DNA of 64,000 nt from positions 2,294,001 to 2,358,000 of the forward strand of contig NZ_CP114291.2 of the NCBI RefSeq assembly GCF_027111355.2. The letters are read 5' to 3'. Source of the stretch: Flavobacterium eburneipallidum (GTDB lineage Bacteria; Bacteroidota; Bacteroidia; Flavobacteriales; Flavobacteriaceae). The notes below the pieces were generated by a model. That model saw only the letters and a list, made by a program, of their open reading frames with translations. It was not told the origin of the DNA and searched no databases. Below are positions 54,901 to 62,255 of this stretch, piece after piece. The number at the start of each line of letters is the position of its first letter. Within the stretch, counting starts at the first letter, position 1. The translations under genes and the position numbers were made by a program.

Positions 54901-56207
54901 TCCCATTCTTTTCCTGGTAGTTTCTTTTCTATAAGTCGATTGCGTTTGTCGTATTTATATTGGTAGATTAAATTTTCTAACTCATTTTGGCTAATTGGAG
55001 GTGGATTGAAATTTTGCAAATTAACAAACAAATTACCGTAAAAATAATCCGAAACAGTGTCTGCAAGTCCTGATGAATTAAAGTAGAGTTTCCCTGACTG
55101 GATGTAGGCACTGCCTGCTAGGTTTCCATTTTCAAAATACATATTGCCTAAATTTACATCTGGCAAGGAGGGACTAATAAAATCTAAATTCATCACAAGT
55201 CCGCTATTGAGTTGGATTATTGGATCTTCAGCATAGATATTAATATATAAATTACCTGTTGGAGAAAAGTTAAAACTGATGTCGTTATAATCAACATAAG
55301 TGAATAACTCTTGAACATCCTCAAAATAATAGCTTTTTCCAATCCAATTTTGTTGAAGTATATTTTTATATGTTGATGATTTTGGGGGCAATACATAAGT
55401 TAAATTACCATAATCATCATACACATAATAAGTATCGTGCCATTTTCCGACATCGAAAGTACGTTTCAAGACAACTTTCCCTTCTTTGTTCTTAAACTCT
55501 TGAGTGGTATGATCACTAGGATAGGTCTGGTTAGGCATCCAATTTTCATCCTTGGTTACTGTTTTATACAATTGAGAAGTAGCATAAATACCGTTATCCT
55601 CTAAATGTGGAGCTTCGGTATTGCCATTCACAAAAGAAACGCCAAACTGCCTTACTAAATCTGCATCGGTATTGGTTTCATATTCGAACTTTATTTCGTG
55701 GCCGTTGCCTAGCTTCCAATCATTACCGGGTGCTGCTTGTTTTAATACCCTGTTCAGCGGAGAGTCTTCAAATCCTTTTTGAGAATAAGGATTGATTTGA
55801 ATAATGGGATTTGCATTACTCGTACTCATACCCGGAAAATCAGCATCATATTTGACATCATCATAAAATGTAAGTACATCAGCCAATGCAGAGGGTTTAT
55901 AATCCAGCGAGGCTGGAGCTGTGGGTACGTATGGCAAATACTCTTTGTCCTGACGTCCGAAGCCATCATATTCAATGGGAGTAACAATGTCTTTTCCGCT
56001 TCCAGATTGCTGGTGTGCCACTTGCTGAATGGGACGACCCAATCCATCATAATACGTGATAGTTTGTGTGGCTTGTTGGGCAGTTGGTGTGGGGATACTT
56101 GTTGCAGTTGCTACTTTATAAGTGGTGTTTTTAACGTAATTCTCCGTTTGGGTTTGTCCAATAACCATTATAGGCAAGAAAACGAATAGGGATAGTATTT
56201 TTTTCAT
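51951..56207 (-). CDS. RHS-family polymorphic toxin, module 3
   Basis: A 1418-aa secreted RHS protein with the same signal peptide and first ~275 residues as modules 1 and 2, then a divergent insert, YD repeats, a jelly-roll-like insert (about 980-1120), and the core ending ARNYDPALGRFMNIDP. The linker (MDWYTDAKGNQTYN to SISSSN) is shared with module 1. The unique tip is about residues 1278-1418: a hydrophobic stretch (MALAVATTILTAVEIDI), DPTDLMPQKWVVDG, a second hydrophobic stretch, then a short basic end (KLKKHEKNTGQRSSRQS). Toxin family not recognised. It is coupled to the downstream candidate immunity gene. Confidence 0.85.
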   Translation of the reverse strand: MKKILSLFVFLPIMVIGQTQTENYVKNTTYKVATATSIPTPTAQQATQTITYYDGLGRPIQQVAHQQSGSGKDIVTPIEYDGFGRQDKEYLPYVPTAPASLDYKPSALADVLTFYDDVKYDADFPGMSTSNANPIIQINPYSQKGFEDSPLNRVLKQAAPGNDWKLGNGHEIKFEYETNTDADLVRQFGVSFVNGNTEAPHLEDNGIYATSQLYKTVTKDENWMPNQTYPSDHTTQEFKNKEGKVVLKRTFDVGKWHDTYYVYDDYGNLTYVLPPKSSTYKNILQQNWIGKSYYFEDVQELFTYVDYNDISFNFSPTGNLYINIYAEDPIIQLNSGLVMNLDFISPSLPDVNLGNMYFENGNLAGSAYIQSGKLYFNSSGLADTVSDYFYGNLFVNLQNFNPPPISQNELENLIYQYKYDKRNRLIEKKLPGKEWEYIVYDKLDRPILTQDANLKTANKWLFTKYDVFSRPVYTGEYVNTATGQTTRAGIQALADSATNLFETKQAANTINGTTVYYSNNAFPNINNTNINLFTINYYDDYNFDLNGGSSITSYSITPITNTKGLVTGNKVRILDTTNWTTNVMYYDSKGRPIYNYSKNDYLLTTNTVKSQLDFVGKVLETTSTHQRNNGAVITLVDNFTYDNAGRLLKQTQSINGATIPEVIAENVYDELGQLIQKKVGGKANQNRLQTIDYAYNIRGWLKGINDNDTSNNAITMGSGDLFGFQINYNNPSTGVALYNGNISQTFWKTASTNNSSLKNYNYSYDALNRFKTATYAENNVVNNKFDEMIFGYDRNGNIEQLMRNMQSATNSNSFSTIDYLTYSYDSGNKLLEIGDGYGLSTNGKEGFKDGSINTMPGSGTEYYYDANGNMTFDANKGITSIAYNHLNLPKAVTINDAVSNFGSIAYVYDATGVKLQKTVNDIGATEPNTYYAGNYVYNEASLKFFNQPEGYVDCSSGNFNYIYQYKDHLGNIRLSYTNPNDNYQSILNSQFTTDYDNWGENGSVGSSLENGKLKVNVNSSWEGVVNYLTGFTTAPGENLKINVKLDKGNTLSKIRIYFQEFDANGNFLQYGMLAHDAPTGNNTYNYTVANGTRLFLRIDKDDTNTSTETYFYVDEVSMTKGALQIVEENNYYPFGLKHKDSNNVITSTNPGQKYKYNGKELQDELGLNVYDMEARNYDPALGRFMNIDPMAESYYQHTPYNFVGSNPIVRTDPTGMDWYTDAKGNQTYNENLTKDNASSILKEGQNYSGTTATENVSNDVGNYTLTYNADGSISSSNSPQGNSTPISNITEAEASQPMALAVATTILTAVEIDILTPDPTDLMPQKWVVDGVASIIAAGIITYYSTDSYSSSTPSTTIGHYDSMSQRGSNNGKLQDDELESIRAKKAAGTASSSDLQKLKKHEKNTGQRSSRQSKDKK

Positions 56208-56218
56208 ATTTCGCTTGA

Positions 56219-59200
56219 TTAGTTTTTATAATGGTATTCGTTTTCAGATAGGATGTTGCCGTCTTTGTCTTTTACGTTTTGCAAACGACCAAAAGCATCA
56301 TAATTATAGGTTACCGTATCGCCTTTGGAGTCGGTTATCGTGCTAACTCCTATTAGTGGCTTGTAAGTGTAGGTGGTTACCATGGCGTTGGGTAACGAAC
56401 TACGTAAATTAGTCAAAGCATCTAGCAAATTTGTTTCTGTACCTGTAACGGAAGCAGTTTCAACAGCATTTATCAAACTAGGATTAATACTACTGTAGCT
56501 TGTGTTTTCAATCTTGGCGACAGGTTGGGTTTTATTATAGCCCCATATATAAACTATTACTGTTCCATCGATCATTTGTAATTCGTTAGGGTTACCATTA
56601 GTATTGTCTAAAACATTATATATTATCCTATTTTCTAAATTACCAGAACCTTTAGCAGTTTGGATAATTTCTGGAGCGATTAAATTATTTCCCCAATTTT
56701 TGTAAATTGTATTTTTTGCAGATAGTGGTGTAATATTTCTAAAACTTTCCGTTTTGATTACTTCTCCAATTCTATTTTGATCTTTTAATGTTGTCATTAA
56801 TGGAATATTAAGTAAATCATCAGGATAATGATATTTAGTAGTTATAATTTCATTATTACTATTTGTTCTTTGTTCCCTTGTGAGTTGTAAATGGTTGGGA
56901 TTATCATAAAAGAAGTCTGTTTTATTTACCAAAGAACTAGTAAGTACATTGTTCGAATTATAAAAATAATCTGTTGTTTCTGATGATTTTTGATAAAACC
57001 AAGGCATTGGGTAATTATAATTGTACAACAAATAAGATTCATAAACATTTTGCGGAACTCCACAACTACCCAATGTTGAGATAGAATTAGGAGCTTGCAA
57101 AGGATTGCCAATATTTTCATTAACATCAATAGTTGAATTTTTTACAAACTTGAAACCAGAATAATAACTAATTTTAGAATTATCTTCAAAATAATTGTTT
57201 TTTTCTTTTCTCACTATGAAACTTTGAGCACCTATAGATTTATAATCATTTTTCTCTATTACTTTTCCTCTTTTCCAGTTTTGATTTATTTGGATATTAA
57301 AATTGGGCAGTATCCAGTCTTCATCAGTAGTAAACTCATAACTACTAAAAACATTTTCAGTTGGATTAGTAGTATTTACAATTATCTCTTTTACAAATTT
57401 ATAGGTTACACTATTGGACTCACTACTATTTTTTGATTGAGAAGAAACATTATATGTCTTGGTAAAATCGACAAAAGGGATAATTGCATGGTCATCACTA
57501 GGACAAATTCCAGTAGTGAAATTTGAAAAGCGATTTGAAACAAAACTAAAAGCTAAAGGATTAATAGTTTTACCACTAGTTCTTGCACTATCGTCCTTGT
57601 CGCTATAATCGTATGTTTTTTTTAAGTCAGGAGTAGTATTATTACTAGTATAATTTTCAATACTTTGTATTCTTAATCCAGGACCTTTTACATTTTTTAA
57701 TGATGTATCGTTATCAACATAACTCATACTAGCACTAATATGCATACCAGATCCGTAAGCTTCTAATTGTATAATACAATTGCCGTTTAATCCAATATTC
57801 AATTGACCATCAAAATTTACATTCTTCTTTCCCGAATCATGAACTAGATTTCCATTTGAATAAACTGTAACTCTGCAAAATTTATATTTTATTGCAGCAG
57901 AGCTTGTGCTTCCGTTGTTTCTTATATTATAACTTAAAGCGCCATTTGCATTATTTGCATTAAAACTAACACTACTATAAACAATACATGTTGGATTGGG
58001 ACAAGCCATTCCTTCTTCCCAAGGCTCTGCTGGACTATTTGCTGGACCTGAACCAATTGCAACACAAGATTCGTTTTTTACAGAATACTTGTCTAATTCA
58101 TCAACTCCAAAAAATGTATTGTTTTCGTAATTGAATTTAGTCAATCCTTTTGTTGGATAATGAATTTCTTTTAATATTCCCGCTTGTGTAGCGTTATCAT
58201 TAACAGTTCTATTTGCGTTGCCTATTGTGGTATTGTTTATAAAATGTTTTGGAATCATATCAGAGTTTGTAGCTCCATTATAGTATCCAAAATAATCTTG
58301 AGACTTAGAATCTTTTGCGGGTAAATTAATCTGAGAATAAACGAATCTATGGATGTTAGTTTCGTCTAAATCAAATATCCTTTCTAATTTTAATCGTTTA
58401 GATTTATACGAATTTGGTCCTGTTGAAGTTGAATTAAAATAAGAGTATTCAAAAAAGATTTGATTTATGAGATTATATGTTTGTGACTCTACTCCATCAG
58501 CTTTATTTTGTATTTTAATGCTTTCTAAAAGACTATTTTGATTTATCAAATCTTCTCTACCGGATTTTAGAATAAATTCTATTTTAGACTGATTGTCATT
58601 AAAACTTATTTCTTTAAGTTTTTTTGTGTTAGTATATGTTTTTTCAAGACTTTGCTTAATAGGACTAATTAAGTTATTTTGGAAAGTTGAATTTGAACAT
58701 CCGCATTTTTTACCTTCATCGGTTATTTCTCGATATTCAGAAATACTGTTTTCAACAATTTCTCCATCATCTTGATAAGTAAAATATATCTTTCCATTTT
58801 TAGGTGTTGTAATTTGATCAACATACCATGCCCCTATATAATAATCATGGTGTGTTAACCATCGATGTGATTTTTCTATTGTATTATTGAACATATAAAT
58901 ATTCCCTAATTTATCGGTAATTTTGAAAGAAAGGTTAGCTCTGTTTGCTCCTAATAGTTCAACTTTGAATGCGTCTGGAGGAAAAACAACAACATCATTA
59001 TTATTGAAATTATTAATATAAAAATTTCCATTTACTGTTGGAGATGAAAAAACATATAAATCTTTAACCTTTGATTTTTGATAATCAAAAAGCAAAGGAC
59101 TGTTGAATGCGTAGGGATGATTGTTAAAATAATTGTTAAACACATTTATATTTAAGTTATCAATTTCTGAATTATTTTCATCAATTTCATCTCTACTGCT

Positions 59201-59512
59201 TAAAATGATTTGTGCTCCAACATTCAAATTCCATCCTAACCCTACCATCGTGGCTTCTTGACTTACTTTTATTCCAGAAGCATGATAATCCAAAGATATA
59301 GGCATTGTAAATCCTCCAATATTTACTGTATAAAGAGGAATAGAAATATTAGGAACACCTGATGACAAATTCACAGGATATTCTCCATATTTTAAAAAAG
59401 CTGTAGCTTCGGGTGTCCTAGGAGCAAAATTTTGCAATTGTGTATCTGGAGATTGTTGAGAGAACATACTCCAACTCAATATTCCAACAGCTAATAATAA
59501 TTTAATTTTCAT
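56219..59512 (-). CDS. Secreted YD-repeat partner protein, module 3
   Basis: A 1097-aa exported protein with signal peptide (SWSMFSQQ). The N-terminal domain is a different lineage from modules 1 and 2 (FLKYGEYPVNLSSGVPNIS; ATMVGLGWNLNVGAQI). It contains a Cys-rich inserted region (GKKCGCSNS; NESCVAIGSG; EGMACPNPTC). The last ~60 residues (YTYKPLIGVSTITDSKGDT onward) are almost the same as in the other partners. Ends 11 bp before the RHS gene, as in the other modules. Confidence 0.82.
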   Translation of the reverse strand: MKIKLLLAVGILSWSMFSQQSPDTQLQNFAPRTPEATAFLKYGEYPVNLSSGVPNISIPLYTVNIGGFTMPISLDYHASGIKVSQEATMVGLGWNLNVGAQIILSSRDEIDENNSEIDNLNINVFNNYFNNHPYAFNSPLLFDYQKSKVKDLYVFSSPTVNGNFYINNFNNNDVVVFPPDAFKVELLGANRANLSFKITDKLGNIYMFNNTIEKSHRWLTHHDYYIGAWYVDQITTPKNGKIYFTYQDDGEIVENSISEYREITDEGKKCGCSNSTFQNNLISPIKQSLEKTYTNTKKLKEISFNDNQSKIEFILKSGREDLINQNSLLESIKIQNKADGVESQTYNLINQIFFEYSYFNSTSTGPNSYKSKRLKLERIFDLDETNIHRFVYSQINLPAKDSKSQDYFGYYNGATNSDMIPKHFINNTTIGNANRTVNDNATQAGILKEIHYPTKGLTKFNYENNTFFGVDELDKYSVKNESCVAIGSGPANSPAEPWEEGMACPNPTCIVYSSVSFNANNANGALSYNIRNNGSTSSAAIKYKFCRVTVYSNGNLVHDSGKKNVNFDGQLNIGLNGNCIIQLEAYGSGMHISASMSYVDNDTSLKNVKGPGLRIQSIENYTSNNTTPDLKKTYDYSDKDDSARTSGKTINPLAFSFVSNRFSNFTTGICPSDDHAIIPFVDFTKTYNVSSQSKNSSESNSVTYKFVKEIIVNTTNPTENVFSSYEFTTDEDWILPNFNIQINQNWKRGKVIEKNDYKSIGAQSFIVRKEKNNYFEDNSKISYYSGFKFVKNSTIDVNENIGNPLQAPNSISTLGSCGVPQNVYESYLLYNYNYPMPWFYQKSSETTDYFYNSNNVLTSSLVNKTDFFYDNPNHLQLTREQRTNSNNEIITTKYHYPDDLLNIPLMTTLKDQNRIGEVIKTESFRNITPLSAKNTIYKNWGNNLIAPEIIQTAKGSGNLENRIIYNVLDNTNGNPNELQMIDGTVIVYIWGYNKTQPVAKIENTSYSSINPSLINAVETASVTGTETNLLDALTNLRSSLPNAMVTTYTYKPLIGVSTITDSKGDTVTYNYDAFGRLQNVKDKDGNILSENEYHYKN

Positions 59513-59922
59513 TTATCTTCAATTTTTAATTTAATTGATTATTTAATAACTTTTGCTTATTTTAGACCTTTTCATAAATTTTTCAGTTACAAAACTAAAA
59601 TACTATGCAAAAAAATTATTTTTTCAAAAAACACAAGTTATATAAGTGCAATCTTACGAAATATTTCTTATAATTTTGCAAATAATTAATAATTTTTTTC
59701 ATTCATAACAATTATTTAATCTACGAAAAAAAATATTTTTCACAAAAAATATAAATCATTGCATTAAGAAAAATCTTTACTTTTATAAATAAAAAATATA
59801 TATTTGCTATCAATTGATTTATTTTAGTTGTTATGAAATGAGCATGACTCAAAATTGGATGCAAAAACCAATGCTAATATGCGAATTACATATGACCGAT
59901 AAAGAACAATAAATATCAACAT
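59513..59922. other. Divergent promoter region between RHS module 3 and the gspG operon
   Basis: No gene; extremely AT-rich. It must drive the toxin module leftward and the pseudopilin operon rightward. The rightward promoter candidate is listed separately; none was convincing leftward. Confidence 0.55.
59776..59806 (+). promoter_or_regulatory. Putative promoter of the pseudopilin-gspE-gspD operon
   Basis: TTTA at 59776-59779, 19 bp, then TATATTTG at 59799-59806, a perfect match to TAnnTTTG. The 5' leader to the pseudopilin start would be about 110 nt. Confidence 0.5.
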
Positions 59923-60333
59923 ATGAAAAAACAGTTGTCAAAAAAAATTCCTTCATTCAATCTTCAGGAAATGCTAATTGTATTGGCTATAATTGGGATT
60001 CTATTATTGATAGCTTTGCCTAATTTGATGCCCTTAATTACTAAAGCTAAAAGCGTGGAAGCGCAAGTACAATTGAAAGCGATTTACAATGCTGAAAAGC
60101 AATATTATTTCATGTATTCGAAGTACAGTTCTAATTTTTCAGAGATTGATTTTGAAGTTCCAAAAACGGTTAAAGAAAGTGGGAGTGCTAATTATTCTTA
60201 TGAAATTGTACAATCTTCCAATACTGAATTCAAAATAAAAGCCACTGCACTGACTGATTTTAATGGCAATGGTGTGTTTAACGTTTGGGAAATTGATCAG
60301 AATGGAGTTCCAAAACAAATCATCCAAGACTAA
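59923..60333 (+). CDS. gspG: Major pseudopilin (GspG/PilA-like)
   Basis: A 136-aa pilin-like protein with motif SFNLQEMLIVLAIIGILLLI: Glu at +5 and a 20-residue hydrophobic helix. Ser replaces the usual Gly before the cleavage point. The head has a GspG-like build (EAQVQLKAIYNAEKQYYFMY; DFNGNGVFNVWEIDQNG, with a possible calcium-binding Asp/Asn loop). It ends one base into the prepilin peptidase start (TAATG). Confidence 0.87.
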   Translation: MKKQLSKKIPSFNLQEMLIVLAIIGILLLIALPNLMPLITKAKSVEAQVQLKAIYNAEKQYYFMYSKYSSNFSEIDFEVPKTVKESGSANYSYEIVQSSNTEFKIKATALTDFNGNGVFNVWEIDQNGVPKQIIQD

Positions 60334-60815
60334 TGTGGATTTTAAAATTTTTATTGATTGTAGTTTTCTTTCTTGTCTTTTTTCAGGACTACAAAGACCG
60401 CAAAGTATATTGGTTTCTATATCCTATCATAGGAGCAATAGTGTTTGTTTTACAAATTAAATCAGTATCAGTTTATCCCGCATTTATCAATACGAGTTTT
60501 AATTTGGCATTTATATCACTCTTATTAGCAGTAAGTTATTTGTATGCTAAATATAAACTGCAACAACCTTTACTAAAAGAAGTCTTTGGACTGGGCGATT
60601 TACTGTTTTTTGTTTCTATTTCTTTTTCCTTTTCAATAGTTTCCTTTTTAATCCTTTTTGTTTTTTCACTAGTGTTTTCTTTGTTATTGCATTTTACAAT
60701 TCGATACAAGCAAACGGAAAAAACAGTTCCGCTTGCGGGGTATATGTCGTTGTTTTTTGCAACTGTTTATGGAATTAGTTTCTTTTGGGAATCCAACTTT
60801 TTATATGCTTATTAA
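60333..60815 (+). CDS. gspO: Short prepilin peptidase (A24 family)
   Basis: A 160-aa polytopic membrane aspartic protease with about five membrane segments. The first catalytic Asp lies in QDYKDRKV (D19 or D22) and the second in FGLGD (GxGD, D89). The protein consists of the protease half only; the N-terminal methyltransferase/zinc half of PilD/GspO is missing. It should process the three or four pseudopilins in this locus. gspE starts 2 bp after its stop. Confidence 0.83.
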   Translation: MWILKFLLIVVFFLVFFQDYKDRKVYWFLYPIIGAIVFVLQIKSVSVYPAFINTSFNLAFISLLLAVSYLYAKYKLQQPLLKEVFGLGDLLFFVSISFSFSIVSFLILFVFSLVFSLLLHFTIRYKQTEKTVPLAGYMSLFFATVYGISFFWESNFLYAY

Positions 60816-60817
60816 AG

Positions 60818-62221
60818 ATGATTGATTTTAATATTCCCATAACCATTCAACAACTTGTCAAGGCAGAACAAGCCTATCACTACAGGATAATTCCTGTGGA
60901 CAAAGTAGGGACAAAACTCATTTTAAAAACAGATGTAGTTGATTTAGAAAATTTACAGGCAGAATTGTCTATATTACTAGGTTTTCCTACTCAACTAGAG
61001 GCAGAAACGACAGAAAATATCAATAGATATTTAAGTACTAATTATCGAAAATCAGCCTCAAATACAATTTCTAGTATTCATTATTCGGTAGATTTTCTAG
61101 AAAAAATAGTGGTGAATGCTAAAGAAATTGGAAGCAGTGATATTCACTTTGAACCTTATGAGAAAAATGCTAGGGTACGTTTCCGTTTGGATGGAAAGTT
61201 GAAAGAGCAATTCCATATTGCCACAGAGGAATATCCCGTTTTGATTAATAAAATTAAAATTAGGGCACAGCTCGATATTTCCGAAAAACGACTACCTCAA
61301 GATGGACGAATAACCATTGTTACCGATAGTGAGGATTTTGATATTCGGGTCTCCATTTTACCCACACTTCACGGAGAAAAGGTAGTTTTAAGAATTTTGA
61401 GCAAAGACACCAGCCATATTGATATTAATGCCCTTGGATTTACTGAAAAGGAGTTAGTAACTTATTTGGAGAATATCAAGAAACCAAATGGTATCGTCTT
61501 GATTTCAGGACCTACAGGTTCTGGAAAAACAACCACTTTGTATGCTACCTTAAAAAAACTAAATCTTCCCAATACGAATATATTAACGGTGGAAGATCCG
61601 ATAGAATATACTTTAGAAGGAATTAATCAAGTGCAGCTACGTGAAAACATAGGTTTAGATTTTGCTTCAACACTTCGAACTTTTTTAAGACAAGATCCAG
61701 ATATCATTATGGTAGGGGAAATACGAGATGTGAATACAGCCAATATGGCTATTCGAGCTGCTTTGACAGGGCATTTGGTTTTATCAACCATACATACCAA
61801 TTCTGCCTGGGCTACAGTTTCCAGATTGATTGATATGGGAATTCCCTCTTTTTTGATTGCCAGCACACTAAACATAAGTGTTGCCCAACGCTTGGTTAGA
61901 AAACTCTGTAATCATTGCAAAGTAGAGAAACCAGTCAGTACAGAATTATTTCCCACAGGTTTCGAAATACCCGAAGAACTCCAAAATCATCACGAAGCCG
62001 TAGGCTGTGAACACTGTTACCATACTGGATATTCAGGTAGAAAAGCCATTTACGAAATTATTCCTATTGACAATGAACTATCATCCTTAATTAAAAACAA
62101 TCAATTAGCAATTGACCATTATATAGAAGAAAAAGAAATTTTCACACTGAAAAAAAATGCTTTATCGCTAATAAAAGACGGAACAACATCTATTGAGGAA
62201 GTTTTTTCTTTACTCTTGTAA
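60818..62221 (+). CDS. gspE: GspE/PilB-like secretion ATPase
   Basis: A 467-aa cytoplasmic hexameric ATPase. The start at ATG 60818 (MIDFNIPITI) is preferred to an upstream alternative inside the peptidase gene. Features: N1E-like domain (about 1-75), Asp box DIHFEPYEKNARVRFRLDG, Walker A GPTGSGKTT (231-239), DPDIIMVGEIRD (Walker B region), TIHTN (His box), and a C-terminal zinc site with C364/C367 and C397/C400. It drives pseudopilus assembly with GspF. Confidence 0.95.
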   Translation: MIDFNIPITIQQLVKAEQAYHYRIIPVDKVGTKLILKTDVVDLENLQAELSILLGFPTQLEAETTENINRYLSTNYRKSASNTISSIHYSVDFLEKIVVNAKEIGSSDIHFEPYEKNARVRFRLDGKLKEQFHIATEEYPVLINKIKIRAQLDISEKRLPQDGRITIVTDSEDFDIRVSILPTLHGEKVVLRILSKDTSHIDINALGFTEKELVTYLENIKKPNGIVLISGPTGSGKTTTLYATLKKLNLPNTNILTVEDPIEYTLEGINQVQLRENIGLDFASTLRTFLRQDPDIIMVGEIRDVNTANMAIRAALTGHLVLSTIHTNSAWATVSRLIDMGIPSFLIASTLNISVAQRLVRKLCNHCKVEKPVSTELFPTGFEIPEELQNHHEAVGCEHCYHTGYSGRKAIYEIIPIDNELSSLIKNNQLAIDHYIEEKEIFTLKKNALSLIKDGTTSIEEVFSLLL

Positions 62222-62255
62222 AAAGTAAAATTACCCCATTCAATTTATCTCATTT

